11,728 bases of DNA from Echinostoma caproni. Taxonomy: Eukaryota > Platyhelminthes > Trematoda > Plagiorchiida > Echinostomatidae. Positions 1 to 8,437 of the stretch are shown piece after piece; within the stretch, counting starts at the first letter, position 1, and each line of letters begins with the position of its first letter. The notes beneath the pieces are model-generated. The model saw nothing but the letters and a program-made list of their open reading frames with translations. It was not told where the DNA came from and made no database searches. Both the position numbers and the translations under genes were made by a program. Location of the stretch: positions 15,427 to 27,154 of the forward strand of contig UZAN01047182.1 of assembly GCA_900618425.1 (NCBI GenBank). The letters run 5' to 3'.

Positions 1-360
1 ATAAATGAATAACCCCATGTGCTACATATATGCTCGATTGTTTTAAGTAAGCGATTGAGAACATCAAACAAAATGTTGACATCTCACGAGATTTGTCTCC
101 TTTCAATAGTGATGAACTGCGTGAACTGCCTGCCTTGATTTGCCTTAAATCACCACATGCTCGGGAAAACACTGTGAACCTTGGAACTGCTTCTGTATGA
201 AATTATCCACCAAACCATTAATTATAAATGTGCTCTAAATCCTACGAAATTTCTGAAGTATCCGGAATATTGACTTAACCCTAAATAGAACTTTCTGACT
301 GATATCTTCCATTCACAAAAACGTTTAGTGCTTAAAACAATGAATAAACGATCAAAGGTA
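1..360. other. No gene seen; left flank of the Tc1/mariner relic
   Basis: This AT-rich stretch holds no open frame with recognisable motifs on either strand. The transposase relic on the minus strand ends at position 361, so part of this stretch is probably its 3' untranslated region and terminal inverted repeat. I compared it by eye with 1290-1500 and found no convincing inverted repeat. Confidence 0.4.
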
Positions 361-1290
361 TTAAAAATCAAGGATTTTGATAATCAGATGATAATGTATG
401 CGAACATGGTGAGATACAGGCTGATATTTATCCCTCGTGATTAGGAACTGAGACCACCAGCAATGCTTTCTAGACATGCCATTCTTCAATCCTGTTGGTT
501 CATTCCTCCTTGCTATCATCTGACCATGTTAATTTTGAAACACCTTTTTTGTGTTACTTTTTGTAATGCTGCATATCGTCTCAATTCGATTCAATGCTGA
601 GTGATATGGAGCAAATCTGAGAATGCTCATTCTCCCTCTGGCAACCAGTTTTCCAGTTTAGAGTGACAGGTTACGTTGCTAAACACAATCACATACAAAT
701 TGTGTTCTTTTTACAATAATTGATCAACAAGTGTTGGCAACCGTGGCAAACAAAATACCGAGCACCTATGATCTGCAGAGATTTCTTCCTCTTGAACTAG
801 TCACTGATATTCGACACGATTGACATATTGGTGAACGCCCAAGATTTCTTGAACAATGTAGATTGAAGTTGGTTTCATCAATCCATAAAATCTCATGTCC
901 AAGAGCCTCGTTCCATTGTAAGTATTTAACATAGCTAGGAAGAAGTGATTGGGAAACATGTCGTTATGTTAACTTTTCCTCTCCTCTTCATTATCCGGTA
1001 TGCTCACCATTACTGGTACTTAATTTATCTTTAGATTGTAACCAACTTTCCATCCAAATAGTTGCTTATCGTAGTGAGGGAACGTTATTTATCGTATTCA
1101 GCTTTGGGTTTCATCCGTAGAAACAGCAGTGTTACAGTCGGTTTCTCCTCAATCCATCACGACCGGCATCACGTTAAGGGTGCCGCTTTCATCATCCCCG
1201 CCAATTACGTCATATACGAAATACTGGAGTACGCACTAAGTGGTCTCCAGAACGTAGATATTGAATGTGAAGCTGGAGAAAAGCTGAGCG
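361..1290 (-). pseudogene. Tc1/mariner-type transposase, decayed near-full-length copy
   Basis: The family binds the terminal repeats of its own element and cuts and pastes it, normally at TA targets, through a DDE catalytic domain. Several family motifs appear in order on the minus strand. A helix-turn-helix-like stretch (YLRSGDHLV) lies near 1236-1265. A linker with WIEEKPTVTL and TTISNYLDGKLVT lies near 1020-1170. The first catalytic Asp is in WIDETNFNLH (codon 877-879), followed by SSRGRN. The second motif reads SNVTCHS, so the expected Asp is a Ser codon at 678-680. The third acidic residue is in LNRIET (Glu codon 580-582). The last two sites are about 33 residues apart, as in Tc1/mariner/IS630 enzymes. 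The frame ends at a TAA at 361-363. At least two frameshifts, several stop codons and a short first-to-second-site interval show it is dead. The total of about 310 codons is close to the usual family length. Terminal inverted repeats were not found. Confidence 0.72.
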
Positions 1291-2072
1291 ACTTGGAGTA
1301 GGACGATGATATGGTCTGTCTCTTCGAATGTTTGTAGGTTGCGCAAAGCGCACTTGATGAACTAATAAATGCTGTTGCCACAGTGGATATGTGATTTGCT
1401 GGCAGTGAATGTATATGAGAATAACGAACATTAAATCAGAGTAAATACATGCGATCCGTCTGCGAAAACGGTTACGTGACTGGACGACGGTCCTCCAACA
1501 AATGATATGGTCTATTGCTTCCTACTGAACATGCTCCATTGGCACTTGCTGCTACCAATTCTCCATGTATTTAATTGGTGTCCGCATGTCAGGTTGGAGC
1601 CTATCCAGTTCAGAGTATTACAGTACGGAATTTCGTATTCCTATATTCAATACAACTACGACGACCACACACTTCGGATAGGTAATAGTAACGACCCATA
1701 ACCAAAATGCCAGTTCCAATTTAGGGTTTTTATGAGAGGATTCCAGGGTTACCTTGTAGGTCTTCTAGAAGTCAATCCCCGTTCTGGTCCTAAACAGTCA
1801 TCACTTTATAACAAGAATATGCCATTTGCTTTCCAAAATGTGTTACCGCTATCCAAATGGATCTAAAATCATTCGAACTCAGGCTCGTGCAATGCGTCTC
1901 CGTAGCGTTGATGGTCTGATTCAGATCAAACTGCTTGAGTCTTATATTTAACGCGTCGTTTAAATCGTCCTTTTTCAGTAAATTCACTCAACCATCAAGT
2001 GAATCCGAAAGAATTCAGTTTCTATTGAACACGATCCGTTTCATTCAATACATGAGACAATATTCGGAGTCG
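1291..2072. other. No certain gene; possible weak LTR-element remnant near 1600-1700
   Basis: No intact gene is visible. On the plus strand around 1640-1690 two adjacent frames give IQY and then a Thr run followed by HFG, which resembles the end of a Ty3/gypsy RNase H domain. The distance to the integrase relic downstream fits, but the match is too short to call. On the minus strand 1793-1987 is open for 65 codons with balanced codon use (for example a KKDDLNDALN stretch), but no family is recognised and its only start is GTG, so it could be an exon or chance. Confidence 0.25.
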
Positions 2073-2245
2073 GCTGAATGGTTTGGATTGAGGCGATAGA
2101 ATAGAATCGATTTACACAAACAGTTAGTTCTAGTCTCACTGTTTTGATATTGGCTGAATGTTTCCAGTTGAATTTGGTTTGCGGTCATGTGGACATGGAC
2201 TTCCATGACCTCTCGCCAACTAGCACAGGTCATCACGTTATATTT
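2073..2245. repeat. Interspersed repeat A, copy 1
   Basis: This 173-bp segment is a direct repeat of 3162-3346. The shared part starts at a GCTGA followed by TGGTTTGGATTGAGGC and runs through ATCGATTTACACAA, GTTTTGATATTG and GTGGACATGGA to CATCACGTTA. By eye the copies are roughly 75-80 percent identical, with a few short indels. Its minus-strand open frame (2045-2236) is not conserved in frame with that of the other copy, so the repeat looks non-coding. No terminal inverted repeats or pol III boxes were recognised. Class unknown. Confidence 0.75.
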
Positions 2246-2779
2246 GCGTGTACTGTCTGAATAAAAGCATCATGTGATTCGCAGTGGCACAATTCGGTAT
2301 TGATGAAAAAGAAAGCATGCCGTTTATTCTCGAATGTACTTTGTTCCACTTTTTAGTGAGTAGATAGATAATTATATGTTGGTTTTACATGCGGTTAATC
2401 GAATCGGAAACAATCAGTGCTGGGATTGGATCGTAGGGCAATCAGTTTGGACAAAACTGTTAGGTTTGGAAGGTGTCTGATATGTCATGTGGATGTGGAT
2501 TTATTCTAATTCCTTGCATGAATGTTCATGAACACTCTCCGCCCGTTTCCGATCGTTAATTGCGTCAATGAATTATGCGTTTCTCACACGCCCTCACCCA
2601 GATTTTTTAAAGATCTCGTGTTATATGATCTACTCGGATGTGGTCTGGAAAGGACATCTCGATCATTTTGTAATCTTACCCGTTGCACGCAGATATTGAC
2701 ACATCTGCCACGAACTGTAGGTCATGTTTACATTAACTACGAATCAGACCCTAAAAGTGAACTCAGTGACCTGAAATTC
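2246..2779 (+). other. Stretch between repeat A copy 1 and the integrase relic; no certain gene
   Basis: A 100-codon plus-strand open frame (2522-2824) runs into the integrase region in a different frame from the recognisable integrase motifs. In a complete Ty3/gypsy element the zinc-binding N-terminal part of integrase would lie here, but I could not find its His/Cys pattern in any frame. A short stretch near 2500 (TCATGTGGATGTGGATT) faintly resembles the middle of repeat A. It is too short to count as a third copy. Confidence 0.3.
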
Positions 2780-3160
2780 GCATACCATGGCAAAGGTTCA
2801 TGTGGATCTCTGTGGTCCATTTAGTAACCGCTATTACACGTTTGTTCTGATCTAATCCTACTCCAAATTGCCAGATGTATTCTTCATTTGTTGTGCAGGT
2901 AATTCATAAATGTTACAATCGCGGAGGGAATCCACATGTGCTTGTGACGGACAATGATCTCAGTTCTGTGCGACCAAAATGAAGCTTTGGATGGACCGAA
3001 TTGTTAACCGACACCGTCGAATTGCGTTACGTCACCTCTGTTCGAACAGAGCGGCAGAGAATTTAGTCAAAACGATCAAGAGTGCATTTGCGTCTGTCAA
3101 TCCTAAAATGTTACCTGAATTTATAACGTTGGTTGATAACCTCGTACTTCAATAGCGAAA
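2780..3160 (+). pseudogene. Ty3/gypsy-type retrotransposon integrase core, frame-broken
   Basis: Integrase inserts the DNA copy of an LTR retrotransposon into the host chromosome. Three blocks in different plus frames match the gypsy rve core. VHVDLCGPF carries the first catalytic Asp (codon 2805-2807). HVLVTDN carries the second (2950-2952). A long final block starts at KLWMDRI and includes CSNRAAENLVKTIKSAF, with the catalytic Glu at 3057-3059, then FITLVDNLVLQ. The second and third sites are about 35 residues apart, the classic D,D35E spacing. Stop codons fall inside blocks one and two, and at least two frameshifts join the blocks, so it is inactive. The last block stops at a TAG where QYRNA is expected; the RNA residues follow it, and then repeat A copy 2 begins. 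Neither LTR nor any reverse transcriptase was identified with confidence. Confidence 0.78.
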
Positions 3161-3161
3161 C

Positions 3162-3346
3162 GCTGATTGGTTTGGATTGAGGCAATAGAATGCAATCGAT
3201 TTACACAAGAAGTTGTTTTCAGTGTTATAGTTTTGATATTGATTGAGTGTTTCCTGTTGACATGATTTGCTGTCACGTGGACATGGATTATCATTGATCT
3301 GTCACGTGACCTCTCGCTAACTAGCATAGGTCATCACGTTAAATTT
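3162..3346. repeat. Interspersed repeat A, copy 2, abutting the integrase relic
   Basis: This 185-bp copy aligns over its whole length with 2073-2245 and has about 12 extra bases near the CACGTGAC-containing middle. It starts immediately after the last recognisable integrase codons, so either it inserted into the integrase gene or it marks a deletion joint. Copies 1 and 2 lie in the same orientation about 1.09 kb apart. It contains two CACGTG hexamers, one of which is TATGTG-like or CATGTG in copy 1. Function and class are unknown. Confidence 0.75.
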
Positions 3347-3529
3347 ATTCAGGCTCAATGGGCGATATATTTTTTCCCCTTTTTTAAGTTCTGTTTTTTG
3401 GAAGTAGCAACATTTACGAGCATAAGTGAAAGAACTGCCGCGGAGTTACACTTTAGCGCTTGGTGCATCACCTTCAATTACTTGGTGGGGGTGAGAGAGT
3501 AAAATGTATCATTGTCAACTGTTCCGTCT

Positions 3530-4255
3530 GGGTTTTATACAAAATTGTACACCAGAGATACGTTGACGGCGTCCCCGCCACTTTTAATCAGCCGGAACAC
3601 ATTGATTTACTGCTGAGTGACTTCAATGCAGCACATCAAAACTTGCAATTCTCCTGCGAACCTAAGAAGAAATACTCGTCAGCTTTGCTTGACATTTTAA
3701 TAACTCGAAAATGTGAAGTTTCTATTCAATAACTTGGTCCAGACAGCATGTTCAGCTATTCAATCATGGAACACAACAGGGTCCTGGTTCGAAACTTGTT
3801 TCGTAGTAGAAGTAAAGCATGCGTATTAAACGAACAGAACAATACAATCATTACATTATGTGAGTCTATTCTATTTCGCAATCAGACTCAAGTAGTCATT
3901 CAACTCGTGGGTAACAAGGACTTCCACCTATATCCGTCGTATACAAAGTGGAGTCAGAACAGCAACATATCCCAATATTTATTTAAAATGACTCACAAAA
4001 GACCTACTGTATCACAACATTATGTTTCCATTTAATCACAACGAGTCTTCCCACGACCCCGCAACAAAGTCGTCACCCAATCGAAATTATCTCGGATCGT
4101 ATTTACCTGCTATCTTTCAGTTGCAACGAAGCCTACGTAGGTCGGACCAGCTGATCATTGCGAACCATGTACATAAATTGGCCAAACACACTCCTAAGAA
4201 TGTGCGTGAATCACATGTCCTCACATATCCTAAATGCGCACCACGTACCATGTGA
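3530..4255 (+). pseudogene. Penelope-like reverse transcriptase, decayed C-terminal part
   Basis: The protein would be the palm-to-thumb part of a Penelope-like element reverse transcriptase. The motif C block reads QRYVDGV at 3553-3573; the second catalytic Asp of YVDD is Gly here (codon 3568-3570). It is followed by a FNAAHQNLQF stretch and LLDILITRK, matching the family's conserved FLDILI block. A TAA stop at 3730-3732 replaces the expected YRKP region, and the same frame resumes with FSYSIMEHNRVLVRNLF and RSRSKAC, the usual KR-LVR-LF-RA-KIC block. After another stop the +1 frame gives QLIIANHVHKL and KHTPKN, weakly like the thumb end. No GIY-YIG domain was found after it. This copy differs clearly in sequence from the Penelope-like element near the right edge, so it belongs to another lineage. 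No certain 5' or 3' end is visible. Confidence 0.6.
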
Positions 4256-4260
4256 TTCAC
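4206..4260. repeat. Perfect 12-bp inverted repeat (hairpin)
   Basis: GTGAATCACATG at 4206-4217 is the exact reverse complement of CATGTGATTCAC at 4249-4260, with a 31-nt loop. It lies just where the Penelope-like relic fades out, so it may belong to the end of that element, but nothing proves this. Confidence 0.5.
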
Positions 4261-4484
4261 CAAGACAGAAACACACTATTGAGTATAGAAATTTCAGCCA
4301 CATTGCATTTGCACTTTCACGCGATGAGGAAATAAAGAGGCAAACTGAAAAGCGTGCTCACATCTCACACACCCGATCAAGCACACCCTATCCTGAATCG
4401 TTTGTGGTCGGGTGAGCAGGCCGTTTTGTGTTGACCTTTCGCCGAAAGACGAGTGGCCAATCAGAAGGTAGAAAAGGCACTCAC

Positions 4485-4728
4485 CGTTCACTTTGAGGAG
4501 TTGGCAAAAAACATTAATTCCAAAGCAACCAGGACTAGGTGTACCAACCACGCAAATACCTCTCTGGTTGTGGTAGTGGTCACCGGCTTGGTTGGATACC
4601 AAGGTGTACTGGGCACCCTGGACGTTTGAAACCGTCCAAAGGGCATATGATTCGATGAATTGGACACCGACCCCCAATGGATTGCGGTTTCCGCACACCA
4701 TCCCGCTAACTTGAGGGTCAGGCTTTGG
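4485..4728 (-). CDS. Candidate protein-coding exon, 81 residues, four cysteines, unknown protein
   Basis: The minus strand is open from a TTAG acceptor-like site just above 4728 to a strong donor, G|GTGAGT (intron bases 4484-4479). This gives 81 complete codons plus one base (phase 1). The peptide begins PKPDPQVSGMVCGN and contains ESYALWTVSNVQGAQYTL and GDHYHNQRGICVVG. Its four Cys are at about residues 12, 59, 68 and 75. Codon choice favours C-ending codons for Phe, Asn, Tyr and His, and the segment is more GC-rich than its surroundings, as real coding sequence would be. The paired cysteines and the Gly/Asn-rich loops suggest an extracellular or secreted domain, but I do not recognise a family. 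The polypyrimidine tract before the acceptor is weak. A second minus-strand frame is also open here (to 4488) and is taken as a shadow. Partner exons were not located. Confidence 0.5.
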
Positions 4729-5399
4729 CTAACTGAAGGCTCCGGTTGTAGCTTCCTCAAAATAAAATTCACCTGCTTTGGCCTGGGCAGCCTGGCAGTA
4801 TTGTGTCCTAGATCAAATTATGGGCGTTTTTTTAATTTTATAAAAATTATTCCACTGTGATTTGTTTGGTACAGTCTGGATTGAGACGCGTATGAAGAAT
4901 ATACATTCATTCAAAAAGAACGTGCGAATAATGAGGTGACCGTAGGCGCATCCAGTCACAACGTTTCTTACTCAATGCAAGCTGAGTTTTTCAAATCAAA
5001 ATTGAAAATACATATAATGCGTAAGTTGTTTCTTATTTGTCTTTTTTCTTTGAATGCTATACGCACGCAACCGATGAGAGTATGCGAAAGGAATTCTTCT
5101 CATAGTATTTCTCTTTTTTGAACTGCCGGTCCAAATTTATTAGGACTGTTGTTATCTCCGCAAGGTTCATGGTATCTAGGGCCGTGATCTGTAACACAAT
5201 TCAGTTGCAAAATACGTGAAATTTGATGTTAATTAGGAAGCTAAAACAACAAAATACTCTTGTTCAGAAACCACTTGTTGTGATAATTGATAACTCACTT
5301 TTTTCGTGTTTATTCTGGGGGCTGTAATCTACTTGTTTAATGTTGAAAATTATGGAAGTGTAAATAGTACAAGAATTGTAGTAACGTTTGCTAACACCG
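4729..5399. other. No gene seen
   Basis: This AT-rich stretch has only short open frames with no motif I recognise. It would be intron if the exon at 4485-4728 is real. T-rich runs near 4826-4850 and 5035-5050 are the only compositional features. Confidence 0.35.
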
Positions 5400-5539
5400 A
5401 TATATATGGAGGATGTTCCTGATGGAGAAACTGATCGATTGGATCTATAATCGCTCATATTCTTCACTTTCATCTCGTCATCACGCCTTTGTACGGCGAT
5501 GGGCGCGTCGTGTTCATCAATCACGAACTGATTCACCTT
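5400..5539 (-). CDS. Weak candidate exon, unknown protein
   Basis: The minus strand is open from about 5539 with a hydrophilic, coding-like peptide (starting VNQFVIDEHDAPIAVQRRD) whose first 25 codons use GC-ending codons more than the neighbourhood. The frame stays open past 5400 but the later part becomes Tyr/Ile/Ser-rich and intron-like. A possible donor (G|GTGTTAG) lies near 5398, but it is poor. There is no ATG at the start; only a GTG, and the same bases (AAAG|GTGAAT) would also make a donor for an upstream exon, so the reading is ambiguous. It lies on the same strand as, and upstream of, the stronger exon candidate at 4485-4728. No domain recognised. Confidence 0.2.
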
Positions 5540-6715
5540 TCATCGATTATTTACATCCGGCTGGGGTCACGTGAATAAGCAGCGGTTGGTGGTCGGGCGG
5601 ACACAACTGTTTTGACACAATAATTACTCCCCAACCATTGGCATGTCTGTGCACCAAGTGAATATGCGACATCCAATCAACTGTGAAGGATTGGTTCTAA
5701 ATGACCAATGAGAATGGGGATTCACGGTATGCATGACTCATCAAATTGGCCAACCAAATGCGACTGACGAACGCATCGATCGCGCAGCCATCTGCGAACA
5801 CAACCGACCATATATCCGTACCAGCAGCTCTGTATTCGGTATCCTGCTTGCCGTTTATTTTTCGGTTTTAAGACTGTGGATTTGGAACTAATGCCAATGA
5901 GAAAACAATAGAATCGTGAGTTGCTTTCTGGCGTGTACTACATAGTTATATCGTCATCCACTTGTCGATAATCCTCGTCACGATGCTTGTCGCATTTTGC
6001 GCTTGATCAGCAAATTCAGGGCCACAAAATCGATTTATCTGCCATCTGGGTAAAGCTATCGAACTGCCATACGCTTATTGTGTCTGCATGCGCCATAGAG
6101 ATAGCAATGTTCTATACACTCCGTGGAAATGCGACGCGATGTAACATTTTTTTTCCGATAATGGTTAAAACGATTTTGGAAGACAAATCTCTGGCAAAAA
6201 AAGACGCGCAGAACCGTTATATATGCCGAACGAGGCAGCGATCTGACGTGAAATCGAGTTAGGCAAATCCGATTTTTTGGAGTCTGTTGTGCAATGAAGA
6301 CTAGTTCAGTTGGCTGCAATTTATTCACATGTCAACTTGCACTTTCGTATTTCTTTCGGACGATAACCTTCATTCTATGATAATATCTGCTTCTCAGGAA
6401 ACATACATTACCATCATGTTGTTTGATTGAAAATCAATTTGATTCGGCCGTCGCACCGTTTTCTCGCGCATCTCTGCTCGAACATGGATTTACAATAGAT
6501 GATTGTATTTTTAGATATCACGATTTTCGTACGCTTTGTACCACCGAGGGATTTTTCTTGCACAAGAGATCACACGGAGTCCAACAGTTCAGAAACCGTT
6601 TTGGTGATGAAAGCCCGAGAGTTTGTACATTAAAAAGGTATCCAATGTTTGGAATCAACTGATATAAATTCATCGTAATCATTGTCTCTGTCGGGGATAC
6701 CGCAGCTTCGTTGGA
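5540..6715. other. No supported gene; one coding-like stretch near 6430-6640
   Basis: Overlapping open frames on both strands at 5987-6328 show no known motif and begin with non-ATG codons. On the plus strand 6426-6640 reads as a plausible peptide (SRASLLEHGFTIDDCIF and later RNRFGDESPRVC) ending near an AAG|GTATCC donor-like site, but no convincing acceptor or start codon precedes it. I leave it as an unproven exon. No repeats or RNA genes were recognised in this stretch. Confidence 0.3.
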
Positions 6716-6954
6716 TGTTTTTATAACACAAATTGGTGTAATGAACAGCAGACGAGCCAAACCTCTGCTGTTCACTGATAGTAACCGATAAACTAGGCCC
6801 CGAAATTTGGGGTTGCGAACCTTATAAGGCCCCGCTGGGTTAGGTGTGATATGGAACCGGACGACAGCAAAGTTGAGTGGTGGTAATGGGGCTCAAACCA
6901 TAGGGTCCGAAGCACGCCGGTGACAGCGACTAAACCATTGCGCCACCACCACCA
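6716..6954 (-). mobile_element. tRNA-derived SINE, copy 1 (full length)
   Basis: A SINE is a short retroposon transcribed by RNA polymerase III and mobilised by a partner LINE. Read on the minus strand it starts with GGTGGTGGTGG and has an exact A box, TGGCGCAATGG (6945-6935). A near-consensus B box, GGTTTGAGCCC (6899-6889), follows, with about 35 nt between the boxes as in a tRNA. The body continues through TCCGGTTCCATATCACACCT, CAGCGGGGCC and GGGGCCTAGTTTA. It ends in an A-rich tail, TTATAAAAA, near 6718. All of these blocks recur in the same order in the plus-strand copy at 8438-8711. No clear target-site duplication was found, so the insertion is probably old. The 67-codon open frame over its 5' half is a by-product. 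Confidence 0.8.
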
Positions 6955-7337
6955 TCGGTGTTGTGATTTAATCGTGTTACTATTGTTGAGGATCAATGCA
7001 AGTCATCAAGTCCTCGTAAGCATGCACTGAATCATCCCATGCGTCATTTGTGACTCCGGTTACGTACACGCCTTGTTATACTCTCCCGATTTACGTCATT
7101 CATTGCGGTCGATTGTGAAGAGCTAAAAGATCAAAGGTGATCAGTTTACGTATTGACTGGAATATGCGAACGTCCGAACCACTTCGAATTGATGTGTTTA
7201 TCATATGGAACAGACTAAATGGCACTGTAGTTGGACAGAACAACTAAATATGACAATCAGGCCTGCTTCATTTCAATAGTGTGACAAGACGAATACAAGA
7301 CGCTCTCGCTATTGTTAAACATCATGATGCGATCGAA
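6955..7337. other. No gene seen
   Basis: Unique-looking sequence with no open frame carrying a known motif and no repeat noticed. Confidence 0.35.
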
Positions 7338-7395
7338 CGGCACGACTCGCATTTACTGATGCATTGTGCCTCTATATTCGAATCCCGCCAGGACC
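7338..7395 (+). other. Weak tRNA-like fragment
   Basis: TATTCGAATCC (7375-7385) resembles a pol III B box (GGTTCGANTCC, the first two G mismatched) and is followed by CGCCAGGACCA, like a tRNA acceptor end. CGGCACGACTCG at 7338-7349 is an A-box-like match at tRNA-like spacing. It does not fold into a convincing cloverleaf by eye and is more likely a SINE remnant or chance than a tRNA gene. Confidence 0.2.
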
Positions 7396-8437
7396 ACCCA
7401 ATTTGTTTGGTGCAGAAGTCTGCTAATGTCCGATTCAGCACGGTGCCTATCCTGCTCTGGTTTTTGTACCATCTGCTACTCCAAGCCGCAGGGCCTAAGT
7501 CACCTGACCGAACAGTAGGTACTTATGACTACCTAGTTGACCATTCCCTGTACTCCTCGTTATACAACGGCGTTTAGTGGTAAAACGTACTCTTTTTCTC
7601 GTGTCTCTCAATACCCTCATTTAGGGTACTGTTGTTGGAGGGCAAACGCTCACCGAAACCTAAGGGGAAATTATATTTTACAACTGTCAAATACGAACAG
7701 AACTGCAAGTTTTGTTTTACAGTTACAAGGACATTTCACCTAAAATGATGAACTCATCAAGACAAGCGGCTGAGTAGAGTCAGGTTCCCTTACGCAATCC
7801 GAAAAACAGAGAAGCCGTTTGGTGGTTCTGTCACAGAATGCTTTTGTTTGTAATCGGATTCTTTTTTTACGTTTATCATGTCATGCACCACGGGTTCACA
7901 CTTTGGTCAGGTTTCGACGTATCTGAAGAATATTTAAATGTGGTGGTCTCAATAAAATGGTTGATCTTACCTGATAACTAAACCAGGCTGTTTATTGCGG
8001 AACTTGTTGTCGTTTACCAAACAGACCGAATATCATAAAAAACCACACGCGGTTTCCTCAGTCTGGTATGATAATGATGATGATGATGATGAGATGATTC
8101 AGTTATTTCACCTACCCATACACCACCTAATCTTACTTTTGAATTCCGGTCAGAAGTGTGGTTATAAGTAGTATCGATCTCTACGATTCGCGAAAATTGA
8201 TTTCATCTTACTGGAAACCCAGCGCAGTTAGTTGAGTCTGATATAAGATGCTCCAATTAAGGAGTGATTCTTGATTACTTTTGCCTTTGCATCTCCGAGC
8301 TGCCGATCTTGGGACAAGGTCAACCTACATGGTAAGAGGCACTGGGTGTTATGGCTGCGTGTCACAAATAGTAATTCTTGTGCATTTACCCCCTCCCTTT
8401 CACGCATATCTAGTTCACATGCGTTTTTTAGATTTAT
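7396..8437. other. No supported gene
   Basis: Open frames at 7281-7577 and 7537-7743 lack ATG-proximal context, motifs or splice-like ends, and I treat them as chance. A short pyrimidine-rich acceptor-like tract near 8275-8300 followed by an ATG|GTAAGA donor-like site near 8332 could bound a tiny exon, but this cannot be supported alone. Confidence 0.3.
8068..8097 (+). repeat. ATG/GAT trinucleotide microsatellite
   Basis: A run of ATG repeats interrupted once near its left end (ATGATA) and once at the right (GAG). The perfect core is about 8074-8091. Confidence 0.9.

Noticed and set aside
2430..2520. A third copy of repeat A
   Set aside because: Only about 18 nt around TCATGTGGATGTGGATT resemble it, and the flanks do not align.
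2045..3327. Minus-strand open frames at 2045-2236 and 3121-3327 with similar peptides (HVHMTAN and HVHVTAN)
   Set aside because: The similarity comes from the underlying DNA repeat; the frames diverge after indels, so conserved coding is not supported.
4488..4772. A 94-codon minus-strand open frame overlapping the exon candidate
   Set aside because: It lies in another frame of the same segment, with poorer codon use and no donor at its end; treated as a shadow.
7338..7395. A functional tRNA gene
   Set aside because: The B box has two mismatches at the most conserved positions and no cloverleaf pairing could be drawn.
8275..8335. A 32-nt micro-exon between a pyrimidine-rich acceptor and an ATG|GTAAGA donor
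   Set aside because: Splice-like pairs this close occur by chance, and no flanking exons or conserved peptide support it.
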